The notes under the pieces are model-generated. The model did not search any database, was not told the origin of the DNA, and saw only the letters and a list, made by a program, of their open reading frames with translations. The translations under genes and the position numbers were made by a program. Positions 46,782-57,477 of a stretch of 64,000 nucleotides of DNA are shown here, one piece after another (position 1 is the first letter of the stretch; each line of letters starts with the position of its first letter). The DNA comes from Cochlodiniinecator piscidefendens. GTDB taxonomy: Bacteria; Pseudomonadota; Alphaproteobacteria; Rhodobacterales; Rhodobacteraceae. The stretch is from contig NZ_JAAOIE010000001.1 of assembly GCF_011326755.1 (NCBI RefSeq), forward strand, positions 88,344 through 152,343, in the 5' to 3' direction.

Positions 46782-47220
46782 ATTGATTTTCTATTTGTTC
46801 AGTCGCTTCTAAAGAGGCCTCGAGCGCGAGTAAAATCGATGCATGACGATTTTTGAATTCTCGGGCGGGTTCTAAGACCTTCAGGCCATCAAATGGGGTG
46901 CTTGGGGCAGGGCCATCTGATTTCAACATATCGCGTAATTGGTCACGTGCGGTTTTTATCTGCGCCGCAGATGTACCGACAATATTTGCCCCGACCACTG
47001 ATGCCGCAGCCTGCCCAAGCGCGCAAGCTTTGACATCCTGCGCAAATGCGCTGACATGGCCATCACTCAAATTCAGATCAACCGTCACGGTGGATCCACA
47101 CAAAGGCGCACGTTTTTTTACACTTGCCTGAGGTGTCTCTAAACGTTCCGTCATTGGTATATCTGCTGCAAGCGCCAAAATACGGGTGGAATAAAGGTTC
47201 ATGAGGTCGCTGTCGGCCAT
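46780..47220 (-). CDS. NifU/IscU-N-type iron-sulfur scaffold family protein
   Basis: 146 aa from ATG 47220 ([20 protein letters not shown]); the ORF extends upstream but into the hisI promoter. [20 protein letters not shown] and [20 protein letters not shown] carry two of the scaffold Cys. Later [20 protein letters not shown] lacks a clear third Cys, so cluster binding may be partial. It may help assemble Fe-S clusters, but the missing ligand leaves its role open. Divergent from hisI. Confidence 0.8.
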   Translation of the reverse strand: MADSDLMNLYSTRILALAADIPMTERLETPQASVKKRAPLCGSTVTVDLNLSDGHVSAFAQDVKACALGQAAASVVGANIVGTSAAQIKTARDQLRDMLKSDGPAPSTPFDGLKVLEPAREFKNRHASILLALEASLEATEQIENQ

Positions 47221-47287
47221 AAGCGCTTTCCCTTCAGAATGCTTCGCTTTAGATAGGGGAGAGTTTCCCCCAGTGAAAGCCCTGAAT

Positions 47288-47647
47288 ATGTCTTTTGATC
47301 CCGCACAGCTGAAATTTGATAACAATGGGTTGATCCCTGCGATCGCTCAGGACAACGAAACAGGCGAAGTGTTGATGATGGCGTGGATGAATGCTGAGTC
47401 GATTCAAAAAACGCTTGAAACCAGACGCGTCACCTATTGGTCGCGCTCGCGACAAAGCTTTTGGATCAAAGGTGAAACATCAGGACATACGCAGGAGCTT
47501 GTTGATTTTCGGTTTGATTGCGACAAAGACTGCATTTTGGTGATGATCAATCAGGTTGGCCCTGCCTGTCACACCAATCGTCGCAGTTGTTTTTACACAG
47601 CCGTAAGAGACGGAGCTGAGGTCGAATTAAGCAAACCGATGCACTAA
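47288..47647 (+). CDS. hisI: Phosphoribosyl-AMP cyclohydrolase
   Basis: Third step of histidine synthesis. 119 aa from ATG 47288 ([20 protein letters not shown]); upstream Met at 47201 would overlap the divergent gene. [40 protein letters not shown] and [20 protein letters not shown] hold the zinc Cys and magnesium Asp residues. No fused HisE domain, as usual in alphaproteobacteria. Stop overlaps the convergent gluQ stop by four bases. Confidence 0.95.
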   Translation: MSFDPAQLKFDNNGLIPAIAQDNETGEVLMMAWMNAESIQKTLETRRVTYWSRSRQSFWIKGETSGHTQELVDFRFDCDKDCILVMINQVGPACHTNRRSCFYTAVRDGAEVELSKPMH

Positions 47648-48507
47648 AGGCCAACCATCCGCCTGATATCATCTGGGCTCGCGCCTTCGTCCCGAAAAAG
47701 TCGGATCGCGCGGGCGTCATCCCGTTTTGCAAGCCTTTTGCCCTCTGCGTCACGGATCAATTGATGATGGTGATAAGTCGGGGTTGGAAGGTCAAGAAAG
47801 TGTTGCAAAACAACGTGGATACGCGTCGCATCAAATAAATCCTGACCTCGAACGACATGAGTAATATCCTGTGCTGCGTCGTCCAGAACCACGGATAAAT
47901 GGTAAGACGTTCCCATATCACGCCGCGCAACCACAATATCCCCGAGGCCAGAGCGCGCATACTCTCCATCAAAGCATATAAAACCTGTTTCTCGGTTCGG
48001 CCCAGCCCCGGTTTCCTCGAATGAAAACTGATTATTGGCAGGGATTACTACGCTATCCATGTTCAACCTTAGCGCCATTGTACGCGGACGTTCATTTGGC
48101 TGAGGCTTCACAGAGCATGTGCGTGGATAGATAATGCCATCGGGGCCTATTGGTTGCTCTACGCCTTCCTGCGGAGCCGACATGGCGGCTTGGATATCCT
48201 TACGATTGCAGCTGCATCCATACAGGATGCCTTTGCCCCAAAGCTGCTCAAGCGCTGCTTCATAAGATTCCAATTCATCCGATTGACGCCGAATATCCGC
48301 GTCCCAACCTAGCCCCAACCATTTTAGGTCGTCATAAATCTGAGCTTCCCACTCTGGGCGGGCGCGACTTTGATCTATGTCTTCTATCCTGAGGATGAAA
48401 TCCCCATGACAGGCGCGCGCCATGTCATGGGCAAGTATCGCGGAATAGGCATGCCCAAGGTGTAATGGTCCAGTCGGAGATGGGGCAAATCGTGTGCGAA
48501 ATGTCAA
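47644..48507 (-). CDS. gluQ: Glutamyl-Q tRNA(Asp) synthetase
   Basis: Attaches Glu to queuosine at position 34 of tRNA-Asp; a shortened GluRS without anticodon-binding domain. 287 aa. [20 protein letters not shown] is the HIGH region; [20 protein letters not shown] and [15 protein letters not shown] (KMSKS-like) follow. [10 protein letters not shown] marks the zinc site. The start is TTG 48507, overlapping the upstream methyltransferase stop. The C-terminus ends soon after the KMSKS loop, which separates it from full GluRS. Confidence 0.93.
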   Translation of the reverse strand: MTFRTRFAPSPTGPLHLGHAYSAILAHDMARACHGDFILRIEDIDQSRARPEWEAQIYDDLKWLGLGWDADIRRQSDELESYEAALEQLWGKGILYGCSCNRKDIQAAMSAPQEGVEQPIGPDGIIYPRTCSVKPQPNERPRTMALRLNMDSVVIPANNQFSFEETGAGPNRETGFICFDGEYARSGLGDIVVARRDMGTSYHLSVVLDDAAQDITHVVRGQDLFDATRIHVVLQHFLDLPTPTYHHHQLIRDAEGKRLAKRDDARAIRLFRDEGASPDDIRRMVGL

Positions 48508-49115
48508 TTTTTTTCAATCACATAAACCATGGACTTCATGTCAATACCGGGTAGGTGGTCACCGTATTCACGTACTAAAAGACTCGCAAATCCGCAATCG
48601 GTATATTCCATTACTTTCGCTTCAAAAATAGGATCAGCTAGAGCATGGTCATTGAAGGAAAACGCCAGTTTCCCTTTAGGTGCCAACGCGTTCATGAGTG
48701 TGTCAAAAACCTCAATTGGAGCGGCGCCAACGCCTATAACACCGCAGGCCGTAATCGCGTCGTAGGTTCCCGTTTCAAAATCCAGCGGGGCGTCTGCCTG
48801 TACCCGCCATAGGTCTTTGTAAATCCCTTTGGCTTGAGCCCCCTTAAGCATTTCATCCGATAAATCCGCGCCGTCAATATTAGTGAGCCCAACGCTGCGC
48901 AGCGCCATTCCGCACAATCCAGTGCCACAACCAAAATCCAGTATTCGAGTGTCTGGCGCGACATGTTGGGCGATCGCGGTGGCGAGTCGAAGCGGTGTAG
49001 CATAGCCATTCTCACCAACTTCATCTTCGTAACTTTTGGACCATGCATCATAAAGTGCTTTGGTATCTTCAGCGGTTTCCAGCGCGTAGGCTTTGTCTAA
49101 AAAATTTTCTACCAT
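48504..49115 (-). CDS. Class I SAM-dependent methyltransferase
   Basis: 203 aa from ATG 49115 (MVENFLDKAYALETAEDTKA). The SAM site is RILDFGCGTGLCGMALRSVG with the acidic partner in NIDGADLSDEMLKGAQ. CGVIGVGAAPIEVFDTLMNA and APKGKLAFSFNDHALADP complete a Methyltransf_11-like fold. The substrate is unknown; the N-terminal DTKALYDAWSKSYEDE block occurs in WBSCR27-like members. It lies between trmFO and gluQ, coupled to gluQ, so a tRNA link is possible but not shown. Confidence 0.85.
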   Translation of the reverse strand: MVENFLDKAYALETAEDTKALYDAWSKSYEDEVGENGYATPLRLATAIAQHVAPDTRILDFGCGTGLCGMALRSVGLTNIDGADLSDEMLKGAQAKGIYKDLWRVQADAPLDFETGTYDAITACGVIGVGAAPIEVFDTLMNALAPKGKLAFSFNDHALADPIFEAKVMEYTDCGFASLLVREYGDHLPGIDMKSMVYVIEKN

Positions 49116-49134
49116 GGACAAAGCATAGTAATAA

Positions 49135-50475
49135 TTACTGGGGGCCGTCCAGCCATTGCTGCCAGTTTTCTTTGGCGCGATCCGTATAAATCTTATAGCG
49201 AACTTTGCGGTTTTTACGGCCCGTTTTGGCATCCACCGGGGGAAATAGGCCAAAGTTCACGTTCATGGGCTGGAATGTTTTTGCCTCCGCACCACCTGTG
49301 ATGTGATGGACCAAACAGCCCATGGCCGTGACTTGTGGTGGTGTTTCGATTGGCTGCCCTAGAATATCGGCTGCCGCAAAACGACCTGCCAAGAGACCCA
49401 TCGCCGCGGATTCAACATAGCCTTCGACACCTGTGATTTGCCCAGCGAAACGGATGCTGGGGCGCGATTTCAGGCGCATCTGATCATCCAGTAAAGTGGG
49501 TGAATTCAAAAACGTATTGCGATGAATCCCGCCCAAACGTGCGAAGGACGCATTTTCCAGCCCTGGGATCATCGTAAGCACATCAGTTTGTGCACCGTAT
49601 TTCATTTTTGTCTGAAATCCCACGATGTTATAAAGCGTTCCTAATGCATTGTCGCGACGCAGCTGAACAACAGCATACGCTTTGTTTTCAGGGTCGTGGG
49701 CATTTGTGAGGCCGACTGGTTTCATCGGGCCAAACCGCAACGTTTCGCGTCCGCGTTCAGCCATAACCTCAATCGGAAGGCAGCCGTCAAAATACTTGGC
49801 GGTTTCGCCTTCGTGAAATTCGGTTTTGTCCGCCTCTAATAACGCATCAATGAACGCCTCGTATTGCTCTTTATTCATCGGGCAGTTGAGGTAGGCTTTT
49901 TGCTCTTCTTCGGTTTCGCCTTTATCGTACCGCGATTGCATCCACGCTTTGCTCATGTCGATGCTGTCCGCATAAACGATAGGCGCAATTGCATCAAAAA
50001 ACGCAAGGCTGTCAGCGCCGGTTTCTTTGGCAATGCTTTCCCCAAGCGCGGTTGATGTCAACGGACCAGTGGCAATGATCCAATGTCCTTCGGTTGGTAG
50101 TTCGGTGATTTCTCCGTACTCAACCGTGATATTTGGATGTGCGTTGATCACTTCGGTCACAGAGGCCGCAAAGGCTTCGCGATCCACGGCCAATGCGCCA
50201 CCCGCCGGAAGGCGGTGTTTTTGGGCCATCCGCATAATTAAACCATTCGCTGCCCGCATTTCCCAATGCAAAAGGCCAACGGCGTTTTGTTCATCATCAT
50301 CAGAACGAAAAGAATTCGAACATACCATTTCAGCAAAATCGCCACCCTGATGGGCGAAGGTTTCGACCTGTGGCCGCATTTCGTGCAAGATAACTTTTAC
50401 ACCAGCCTCCGCTGCCTGAAATGCTGCCTCAGAGCCCGCAAGCCCACCACCAATGATATGTAATGTGTTTTCCAT
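49135..50475 (-). CDS. trmFO: Folate/FAD-dependent tRNA (uracil-54) methyltransferase TrmFO
   Basis: Makes m5U54 in tRNA using methylene-tetrahydrofolate. 446 aa from ATG 50475 ([20 protein letters not shown]); a longer ORF to 50502 is less likely. [20 protein letters not shown] is the FAD fold; [20 protein letters not shown] and [20 protein letters not shown] and the late [20 protein letters not shown] are family blocks. Single gene between gyrA and the methyltransferase. Confidence 0.96.
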   Translation of the reverse strand: MENTLHIIGGGLAGSEAAFQAAEAGVKVILHEMRPQVETFAHQGGDFAEMVCSNSFRSDDDEQNAVGLLHWEMRAANGLIMRMAQKHRLPAGGALAVDREAFAASVTEVINAHPNITVEYGEITELPTEGHWIIATGPLTSTALGESIAKETGADSLAFFDAIAPIVYADSIDMSKAWMQSRYDKGETEEEQKAYLNCPMNKEQYEAFIDALLEADKTEFHEGETAKYFDGCLPIEVMAERGRETLRFGPMKPVGLTNAHDPENKAYAVVQLRRDNALGTLYNIVGFQTKMKYGAQTDVLTMIPGLENASFARLGGIHRNTFLNSPTLLDDQMRLKSRPSIRFAGQITGVEGYVESAAMGLLAGRFAAADILGQPIETPPQVTAMGCLVHHITGGAEAKTFQPMNVNFGLFPPVDAKTGRKNRKVRYKIYTDRAKENWQQWLDGPQ

Positions 50476-50506
50476 GTGGGGGATGTAGCGCCGTTGTATC
50501 AAAAAG

Positions 50507-50537
50507 AAAAGCCACCCCGGGATGGGATGGCCTTTTA
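50507..50537 (-). terminator. Terminator after gyrA
   Basis: On the minus strand GGCCATCCC and GGGGTGGC form an imperfect stem flanked by AAAAGG and TTTTTC tracts, 20 nt after the gyrA stop. Confidence 0.7.
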
Positions 50538-50557
50538 TTCTAACGCGTATGCTGAGA

Positions 50558-53311
50558 TCAGCTTTGCTCAGTTACAGTTTCTTCAACTGTTTCGGCGTCT
50601 TCCACTTCATCTTCGTCACGTTCAGCAATCCATGCAACCGAAACAACGGTTTCATTGCGGCCCGTATCAAACACTTTGACACCACCGGCAGAGCGAGAAC
50701 GGAACGAAATGCCGTTCACCGGGCAACGGATGGACTGCCCTTTGGAGGTCGCCAACATGATCTGATCACCGAGTTCAACCGGGAAGCAGGCCACGATAGC
50801 GCCGCCTTTCATCGCGGCGACACCTTGACCACCACGCCCGCTGACACGGTAATCATGGCTAGATGTTAGGTTACCTGCGCCACCTTCGTTCAATGTCACC
50901 AAGAGGTTATTCGCCTCTAACATTTCCTGATAACGAGATTCGTCCAATGCACCTTCGATGTCGTCGGCACCTTCGTCATCGGCGACGTCATTGCCAAACT
51001 CACTGCGGAAACGCTTGATAAAGGCGCCGCGTTCATCCGGTGTGGCGTCAAAGTGGCGAACAACAGACATTGACACAACTTCATCATCGCCAGACAATTT
51101 CACGCCACGCACCCCAACAGAGGAACGAGAGTTAAACACCCGGACATCAGTGGTCGGGAAACGAATGGCGCGACCGGATTTGGTAACCAGCATCACATCA
51201 TCATCATCCGAGCAAATGCGCGCATTGATCAGGCGCGTTTCAGCATGATCTTCTTCAAATTTCATCGCAATTTTACCGTTGCGCATGACATTGGTGAAAT
51301 CAGACAATTTGTTCCGACGTACGGTCCCGGCAGAGGTTGCGAAGACGATTTGTAGGTTGGCCCATTCGGTATCTGGAACATCAACCGGCATAATGGCCGC
51401 AATGGAAACACCTGTCGGGATCGGCAGAATGTTTACAATCGCCTTACCTTTGGCAGTGCGGCCACCTTGGGGCAGACGCCAAGTTTTCAGTTTATAAACC
51501 ATGCCATCTGTGGTGAAGAACAACAGCTGTGTATGGGTGTTCGCCACAAACAGGTTGGTAACAACATCCTCTTCTTTGGTTTGCATCCCCGATAGACCCT
51601 TGCCGCCGCGTTTTTGGGCGCGGAAATCAGCAAGAGGCGTGCGTTTGATGTACCCACCAGAGGTCACGGTCACGACCATGTCTTCTTTTTCGATCAGGTC
51701 TTCGTCGTCCATATCACCGGACCAATCGACAATCGTGGTGCGGCGCGGAACAGCGAATTTTTCGCGAACTTCGCGTAGTTCATCACCGATAATACCCATG
51801 ATACGTTCACGCGACCGCAGAATATCCAGATATTCCCGAATGTTAGCGGCAAGAACTTGCAGTTCATCTGTGACTTCTTTAACGCCCATCGCAGTAAGGC
51901 GTTGAAGACGTAGTTCCAGAATGGCACGGGCCTGTGTTTCGGACAGGTTATAAGTGCCATCGTCATTCATCTTATGGGTCGGATCATCGATCAACTGAAT
52001 ATATTCAGCGATATCCTGTGCGGGCCATCTGCGTGTCATCAGTTTATGGCGGGCTTCAGCCGGATCAGCGGAAGAGCGAATAGTTGCGACGATTTCATCC
52101 ACGTTGGATACAGCAACCGCCAAACCACATAGGATGTGGCTGCGTTCACGCGCTTTGCGCAATTCAAACGCTGTGCGGCGTGCAACTACTTCTTCGCGGA
52201 AATCGATGAACGACGTTAAGAAACGGCGAAGGGTCAGTTGCTCAGGACGGCCACCATTCAGGGCCAACATGTTACAGCCGAAGTACGTCTGAGCCGGGGA
52301 AAAGCGGAAGAGCTGGTTCAACACGACTTCTGGGGTTGCGTCACGCTTTAGTTCAACAACAACGCGCACACCGTTTCTATCCGATTCATCCTGAACATGC
52401 GCGACACCTTCGATCTTTTTATCGCGGACTTGTTCAGCGATTTTTTCGATCATCGAGGCCTTGTTCACTTGATATGGGATTTCATCCATAACAATGGCAT
52501 AGCGGTCTTTCCTAATCTCTTCGACGCGTGTTTTTGCACGAATAACAACAGAGCCGCGTCCTTCTAGGTAGGCTTTGCGCGCGCCAGAGCGACCCAACAT
52601 GATCCCACCCGTTGGGAAATCAGGGCCAGGGACATAATCGATCAATTGCTCAGACGTCAGATCAGGGTCATCAATCAACGCGAGCGTCGCATCGATAACT
52701 TCACCGAGGTTGTGTGGCGGAATATTGGTCGCCATACCAACCGCAATACCACCAGCACCATTGACCAGCATATTCGGGAAACGGGAGGGCAGAACCGTCG
52801 GTTCACGGTCTTTGCCGTCGTAGTTGTCTTGGAAATCGACTGTGTCTTTATCGATGTCGGCCAAAACGAATGCGGCAGGTTTGTCCATGCGGACTTCGGT
52901 ATAACGCATCGCAGCGGCGTTATCGCCGTCCATAGAACCAAAGTTCCCCTGACCATCAAGCAATGGCAAAGACATCGAGAAATCCTGCGCCATGCGCACC
53001 AATGCGTCATAGATCGCGGAATCGCCGTGCGGGTGATATTTACCCATAACATCGCCAACAGGACGCGCGGATTTACGGTAGGATTTATCGTGAGTATTCC
53101 CGGTTTCATGCATCGCATAAAGAATACGGCGGTGAACCGGTTTTAATCCATCACGTAGATCAGGAATCGCACGGCTCACGATCACGCTCATTGCGTAATC
53201 GAGATAAGAGGTGCGCATTTCATCTGTTATAGAAACCACAGGTCCATCATATGTGGATTGCGCTGTGGGGTTTTCATCATTTGTTTCAGGCGTTTCTGGG
53301 GTGTCGTTCAC
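50558..53311 (-). CDS. gyrA: DNA gyrase subunit A
   Basis: Cuts and rejoins DNA in supercoiling. 917 aa. [20 protein letters not shown] starts the winged-helix part; catalytic Tyr is in [10 protein letters not shown]. The quinolone region [20 protein letters not shown] keeps Ser98 and Asp102, the residues (Ser83 and Asp87 in E. coli) whose loss gives resistance. [13 protein letters not shown] is the GyrA box at the start of the C-terminal pinwheel, which ends in an acidic tail ([20 protein letters not shown]). Stands alone. Confidence 0.97.
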   Translation of the reverse strand: MNDTPETPETNDENPTAQSTYDGPVVSITDEMRTSYLDYAMSVIVSRAIPDLRDGLKPVHRRILYAMHETGNTHDKSYRKSARPVGDVMGKYHPHGDSAIYDALVRMAQDFSMSLPLLDGQGNFGSMDGDNAAAMRYTEVRMDKPAAFVLADIDKDTVDFQDNYDGKDREPTVLPSRFPNMLVNGAGGIAVGMATNIPPHNLGEVIDATLALIDDPDLTSEQLIDYVPGPDFPTGGIMLGRSGARKAYLEGRGSVVIRAKTRVEEIRKDRYAIVMDEIPYQVNKASMIEKIAEQVRDKKIEGVAHVQDESDRNGVRVVVELKRDATPEVVLNQLFRFSPAQTYFGCNMLALNGGRPEQLTLRRFLTSFIDFREEVVARRTAFELRKARERSHILCGLAVAVSNVDEIVATIRSSADPAEARHKLMTRRWPAQDIAEYIQLIDDPTHKMNDDGTYNLSETQARAILELRLQRLTAMGVKEVTDELQVLAANIREYLDILRSRERIMGIIGDELREVREKFAVPRRTTIVDWSGDMDDEDLIEKEDMVVTVTSGGYIKRTPLADFRAQKRGGKGLSGMQTKEEDVVTNLFVANTHTQLLFFTTDGMVYKLKTWRLPQGGRTAKGKAIVNILPIPTGVSIAAIMPVDVPDTEWANLQIVFATSAGTVRRNKLSDFTNVMRNGKIAMKFEEDHAETRLINARICSDDDDVMLVTKSGRAIRFPTTDVRVFNSRSSVGVRGVKLSGDDEVVSMSVVRHFDATPDERGAFIKRFRSEFGNDVADDEGADDIEGALDESRYQEMLEANNLLVTLNEGGAGNLTSSHDYRVSGRGGQGVAAMKGGAIVACFPVELGDQIMLATSKGQSIRCPVNGISFRSRSAGGVKVFDTGRNETVVSVAWIAERDEDEVEDAETVEETVTEQS

Positions 53312-53504
53312 GTTATTGTCCGCTCTGATCTTTTGGTTCTACATTTAGTTCCCCTACTTATACAGGAGGGCATATGAAGTGTGCAATGCTTATCCTTAAA
53401 GTGGCAGAAATGCGCGTTCACGCTACGCTAACATACTGTTTACACGAAAGATTAACATGACCTGTGCTATACTGTTAACCAGAAGCAGTGAAAGAGGTCA
53501 AAAG

Positions 53505-53774
53505 ATGGAACATTCTGAAACCGAACTGGTGCTTAAAGGATATGGGTTAACCACGGCTGAAATGTATTATCACATGCCGGATTATCCCCATGTTTTAAAT
53601 AGCTTTATCTGGCAGGAATATGATCTGGCACCGGATCATGAAAAGTTGTTTGAATTTATAGAATTTTGGCATGATGAAATTGAAGGGCTGCTGCATTCGG
53701 TGCGGTTTACCCATCGCAAATTGATCCGGCCTGGCGAATGGCGCAATGTGGTCGGGGAATTCATAGTCCATTAA
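53505..53774 (+). CDS. usg: Usg-family protein
   Basis: 89 aa from ATG 53505 (MEHSETELVLKGYGLTTAEM); GAAAGAGG lies upstream. The family was named for a gene upstream of trpF in Caulobacter. YYHMPDYPHVLNSFIWQEYD and LHSVRFTHRKLIRPGEWRNV are the conserved blocks. No biochemical role is known to me. Here it is not next to trp genes but lies between gyrA and the arginine-degradation genes, with its own terminator. Confidence 0.85.
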   Translation: MEHSETELVLKGYGLTTAEMYYHMPDYPHVLNSFIWQEYDLAPDHEKLFEFIEFWHDEIEGLLHSVRFTHRKLIRPGEWRNVVGEFIVH

Positions 53775-53799
53775 AAAAGGCGCCCCTTGGGCGCCTTTT
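53775..53799. terminator. Bidirectional terminator between usg and ornithine cyclodeaminase gene
   Basis: AAAAGGCGCCC and GGGCGCCTTTT form an 11-bp perfect stem with a CTT loop, serving both convergent genes. Confidence 0.9.
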
Positions 53800-53805
53800 C
53801 GAACG

Positions 53806-54858
53806 TTATGATTTGGCGCGTTGGACCATGCCAAACAAATCGCGGGGATCATCAGGATCCGCGAGCATATCAAGCTGCTGGAACAGGCCCGTTTCATGCA
53901 GTTTATCGCGAACATACCGCAGGGCGGAAAAGTCTTCGGTTGCAAAGCCAACGCCATCAAATAGCGTGATCTGACTGTCGCTGGTCCGCCCCTTGGCTGT
54001 GCCGTTTATGACTTGCCACATCTCAGTTACGGCGAAATCTTCGGGCATTTGTTGAATTTCACCCTCAATGCGTGTCTGAGGCGGAAATTCTACAAACACA
54101 TCCGAACGCAGCAAAATATCTTTGTGCAATTCGGTTTTGCCAGGGCAATCGCCGCCAATCGCGTTAATGTGGACACCAGCCCCAACCATATTGTCCGAGA
54201 GGATCGTCGCGCATTGTTTGTCGGCGGTGCAGGTGGTTATGATTTGCGCGCCTTGAATGGCTTCTTCTGGAGTGGCACAGGCCGTTAGGGTGAAACCCCA
54301 ACCTTGCAAATTGCGCATCGCCTTTTCGGTGGCATTACTGTCTATATCATAGAGACGCAGGTGATCGACCCCGTTCAATGCCTTCATCGCCAGTGCCTGA
54401 AATTCAGATTGCGCGCCATTGCCAATCATCGCCATTGTGCGTGCGCCCTTCGGGGCCAAATGCTTTGCTACCATGGCAGAGGTCGCAGCAGTACGCAGCG
54501 CGGTCAGAATGGTCATTTCTGACAGCAAAACAGGATAACCAGTGTAAACATCGGCAAGCAGGCCAAACGCAGTAACGGTTTGCAAACCTTCTTTGGTGTT
54601 TTTTGGGTGACCGTTGACGTATTTAAAACCGTAAACTTCGCCGTCTGAGGTCGGCATGAGTTCGATCACGCCTTCCTTTGAGTGTGACGCAACGCGGGGC
54701 GTTTTATCAAACAGTTCCCAGCGATGAAAATCGGCTTCAACGTATTCTGCGATACCGCGCAACATCGTTTCTATGCCGATGTGATGCACGAGTTGCATCA
54801 TGTGATCAACGCTGACAAAAGGCACATAGGCCAGATCTGAAGGGGTCGGGGCGCTCAT
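53806..54858 (-). CDS. ocd: Ornithine cyclodeaminase
   Basis: Converts ornithine to proline and ammonia with bound NAD. 350 aa, mu-crystallin family. LLSEMTILTALRTAATSAMV, MIGNGAQSEFQALAMKALNG (NAD site) and GGDCPGKTELHKDILLRSDV are typical; the acid pair lies in HINAIGGDCPGKTE. It follows arginase by 11 nt, so arginine would flow to ornithine and then straight to proline without an aminotransferase. Confidence 0.95.
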   Translation of the reverse strand: MSAPTPSDLAYVPFVSVDHMMQLVHHIGIETMLRGIAEYVEADFHRWELFDKTPRVASHSKEGVIELMPTSDGEVYGFKYVNGHPKNTKEGLQTVTAFGLLADVYTGYPVLLSEMTILTALRTAATSAMVAKHLAPKGARTMAMIGNGAQSEFQALAMKALNGVDHLRLYDIDSNATEKAMRNLQGWGFTLTACATPEEAIQGAQIITTCTADKQCATILSDNMVGAGVHINAIGGDCPGKTELHKDILLRSDVFVEFPPQTRIEGEIQQMPEDFAVTEMWQVINGTAKGRTSDSQITLFDGVGFATEDFSALRYVRDKLHETGLFQQLDMLADPDDPRDLFGMVQRAKS

Positions 54859-54869
54859 GTGGAACTCCT

Positions 54870-55796
54870 TTAAAAAGTGCGGGTAGGGCGTTCAAACACG
54901 CGACGCCCAAGCAATGATGCTGTTAGGTCAACCATAAGGCTGGCAGTGCGACCGCGTTCATCTAAAAATGGATTTAGCTCAACCAAATCAAGCGAAGTGA
55001 CAAGGTTGCTATCGTGCAAAATCTCCATCACCAGATGAGCTTCGCGGAAGGTCGCGCCACCGGGAACTGTCGTACCAACGGCAGGCGCGATTTCAGGATC
55101 CAGAAAATCAACATCGAGCGAAACGTGCAGTTGACCGTTTGCCTTCGCAACCTTCTCAAGAAACAACCTCAACGGTTTTGCAATGCCATGTTCATCAATC
55201 GCGCGCATGTCGTAAGCATGCATTTCGCTTTTGTTCAAAGCTTCGTTTTCTTCGGCATCAACGGAACGCAGGCCAATCAAGCACACGTTTTCTTCGGGGA
55301 CTGTTGCAGGTAATTCAGGGAAGTTATCAAATCCAGAACGTCCAGTCAGATAACCCAAAGGCGTGCCGTGTAAGTGGCCTGAACCGCTGGTCAGCGGAGT
55401 ATGATAGTCTGTGTGTGCATCCAACCATAAAACAAATTGAGGGCGGTTGATTTTACGAGCGTGTGCAGCAACCCCAGCAACAGAACCAAGCGAAAGCGAA
55501 TGATCACCACCCAAGAAGATAGGGAAACCTTCGCCAACGGCTTTTTCGCCCGCGTCACAAAGCGCTTTGGTCCAGCCTATCGTTTCGCTGAGAGCATGGA
55601 CGCGGTCATTTGGCGCCTTAATTTCACCCATTTCAACAGGCTGGACATTTCCAAGATCTTCGACCGTATGCCCTAGTTCCGCAATCATTTCGGCAATGCC
55701 TGCGGTGCGATAGGCATCCGGCCCCATCAGACAGCCTTGGCGGCGTTTTCCGCTATCGACTGGGGCACCTATTAATAGGCAGTTTTGAGGTGTCAT
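54870..55796 (-). CDS. rocF: Arginase
   Basis: Cuts arginine to ornithine and urea with two Mn ions. 308 aa. Metal ligands: FLGGDHSLSLGSVAGV, VLWLDAHTDYHTP and HVSLDVDFLDPEIAP; TSLDLVELNPFLDERGRTA closes the site. Ornithine made here is the substrate of the next gene. Its start region faces the divergent Lrp-type regulator with 113 nt between, suggesting control by that protein. Confidence 0.96.
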   Translation of the reverse strand: MTPQNCLLIGAPVDSGKRRQGCLMGPDAYRTAGIAEMIAELGHTVEDLGNVQPVEMGEIKAPNDRVHALSETIGWTKALCDAGEKAVGEGFPIFLGGDHSLSLGSVAGVAAHARKINRPQFVLWLDAHTDYHTPLTSGSGHLHGTPLGYLTGRSGFDNFPELPATVPEENVCLIGLRSVDAEENEALNKSEMHAYDMRAIDEHGIAKPLRLFLEKVAKANGQLHVSLDVDFLDPEIAPAVGTTVPGGATFREAHLVMEILHDSNLVTSLDLVELNPFLDERGRTASLMVDLTASLLGRRVFERPTRTF

Positions 55797-55909
55797 GGGG
55801 GCTCCGTTTAATATTCAACTCTATTATTTATGCAAATCGGATTTGATTTAAGTGCCAAACTGGTTAAAACGAATGCCATGTGATCAAAACGGAAGGTATT
55901 TGACGCGAT

Positions 55910-56350
55910 ATGGATGACATGGATCGAAAATTGATCGCAGCGCTGCGTCGCGATTCCCGACAGTCGTTGTCAGAGCTTGCCGCAGTGTTGAACCTTTCAC
56001 GTACCACCGTACGGTCCCGGATGGAAAAGCTTCAGGAGCGTGGGGTGATTTTGGGCTTTAGTGTTGTTTTAAAAGGCGATTTGCAACGCAATCCCGTTAG
56101 AGGTCATACCATGTTGGGTATTGAGGGGCGCGGCACCGATAAAATTGTACATAAACTCTATGGGTTTGCTGCGGTCGAAGCTGTGCATTCTACCAATGGG
56201 AAATGGGATTTGATTGTTGAACTGGGGACGAAAACGCTTGAGGAGCTTGATCAAGTTCTCGCTGAAATCCGTAAAATTGAGGGTGTCATGACCAGCGAAA
56301 CAAATTTGCTGCTGGCCACAAAACCCAGTGGTCGAGCTAGGCGCGTCTAA
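55910..56350 (+). CDS. Lrp/AsnC-family regulator, probable controller of arginine catabolism
   Basis: 146 aa. The helix-turn-helix reads RRDSRQSLSELAAVLNLSRT followed by TVRSRMEKLQERGVI; the C-terminal RAM/AsnC domain holds AVEAVHSTNGKWDLIVELGT. Such proteins sense amino acids. Divergence from arginase suggests it switches the rocF-ocd pair in response to arginine or ornithine; ligand inferred. Its end overlaps the convergent dsbB end by 14 nt. Confidence 0.92.
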   Translation: MDDMDRKLIAALRRDSRQSLSELAAVLNLSRTTVRSRMEKLQERGVILGFSVVLKGDLQRNPVRGHTMLGIEGRGTDKIVHKLYGFAAVEAVHSTNGKWDLIVELGTKTLEELDQVLAEIRKIEGVMTSETNLLLATKPSGRARRV

Positions 56351-56792
56351 GTGCGATAACCCAAATGCCAAACAGTGTGAACGACATGATACCGTTCCAA
56401 GTTGCCATAGATAGCGCAAGGAAATCCCAAGGAATTTCATCACAACGCACCAGCGGAGCGGTCATGATTTGATTGAGCAATTCATCGGGCGTTAGAGCAC
56501 CAACAGGGCTAGAGGTGCATGAATTTGGACCTTCCCACCATTTTTGCTCAACACCGGAATGGTAAAAACCAATTGCGCCACTGACGAAAGCGGCTGCAGC
56601 ACCTAGATACCCCCAGACACGTTGCCCAAAAGCGTAAATCATGACCCCCGCAAATATCGCAATACCGTGCGGCCAGCGTTGCCAAATACATAATTTGCAG
56701 GGGGCCATGTCCCCGATATATTGAAAGCCAAAGGCGCTAAAAAGAAGCGCGAATGATCCAGCGGCGGCGATTAAGGCAAGTGTTCTATTCAT
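56337..56792 (-). CDS. dsbB: Disulfide bond formation protein B
   Basis: Quinone-linked membrane oxidase that recharges DsbA. 151 aa with four hydrophobic helices. First redox pair Cys32/Cys35 in APCKLCIWQRWPHGIA; second pair in GPNSCTSSP and LVRCDEIPW. Starts inside the end of the YqaA-type gene (ATGA 56789-56792), so the two are co-translated. Confidence 0.93.
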   Translation of the reverse strand: MNRTLALIAAAGSFALLFSAFGFQYIGDMAPCKLCIWQRWPHGIAIFAGVMIYAFGQRVWGYLGAAAAFVSGAIGFYHSGVEQKWWEGPNSCTSSPVGALTPDELLNQIMTAPLVRCDEIPWDFLALSMATWNGIMSFTLFGIWVIALRRA

Positions 56793-57367
56793 AGGAACTT
56801 CACCACATAAAAGCCGCCAAACAAGATAACCACAAAGAGAATAAACATGAGGCCCAAACGCTTTTCAATGAATTCTCTGATGGGGGCGCCAAATTTCCAC
56901 AGGAGCGCAGCAACGATAAAGAACCGTAGTCCCCGTGCAATGATTGCTGCAATTGTAAAGATGGTGAGCGACAGTCCAGTCGAGCCCGACAAAATGGTTA
57001 TCACTTTGAAAGGGAAGGGCGTGATGCCGGCCATCAAGACAGCCCAAGCACCCCATTCGTTATAACGCGCTGCGAATTCGTCAAAATAGGCGTCTTTGCC
57101 GTAGAATTCGAGGACGGGGCGGCCCACAGTTTCAAACAAACCAGCACCGATGTAATAGCCCAAAAATGCACCCAACACCGACGCCACCAACGCAACCAGC
57201 GCAATGAGCCACGCTTTCGACGGGCGTGCGAGGATCATTGGGATCATCAGAATGTCGGGGGGAATTGGAAAGAACGAACTTTCGGCGAAAGATACAAAGG
57301 CCAGCGCCCAAAGCGCATAGCGGCTTTCGGCGAGGGATAAAGTCCAATTATAAAGAGCGCGTAACAT
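56789..57367 (-). CDS. YqaA-family (DedA-like) membrane protein
   Basis: 192 aa from ATG 57367 (MLRALYNWTLSLAESRYALW); Met at 57382 is an alternative. AFVSFAESSFFPIPPDILMI is the re-entrant motif of the DedA/SNARE-associated family. ASVLGAFLGYYIGAGLFETV and WAVLMAGITPFPFKVITILS follow. Several membrane segments. DedA relatives act in membrane lipid flipping or proton balance; the exact role of the YqaA branch is unknown. Operon with dsbB. Confidence 0.9.
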   Translation of the reverse strand: MLRALYNWTLSLAESRYALWALAFVSFAESSFFPIPPDILMIPMILARPSKAWLIALVALVASVLGAFLGYYIGAGLFETVGRPVLEFYGKDAYFDEFAARYNEWGAWAVLMAGITPFPFKVITILSGSTGLSLTIFTIAAIIARGLRFFIVAALLWKFGAPIREFIEKRLGLMFILFVVILFGGFYVVKFL

Positions 57368-57477
57368 GCGCCCAACGAACATGCCCGGCCTATAGGGTCA
57401 AGACGATTCCGATTGAGGCATGGCGCTTTTGGCGTGATATTGCGTATGAGACCGTAACAGCACGAGGAAACATTCGT

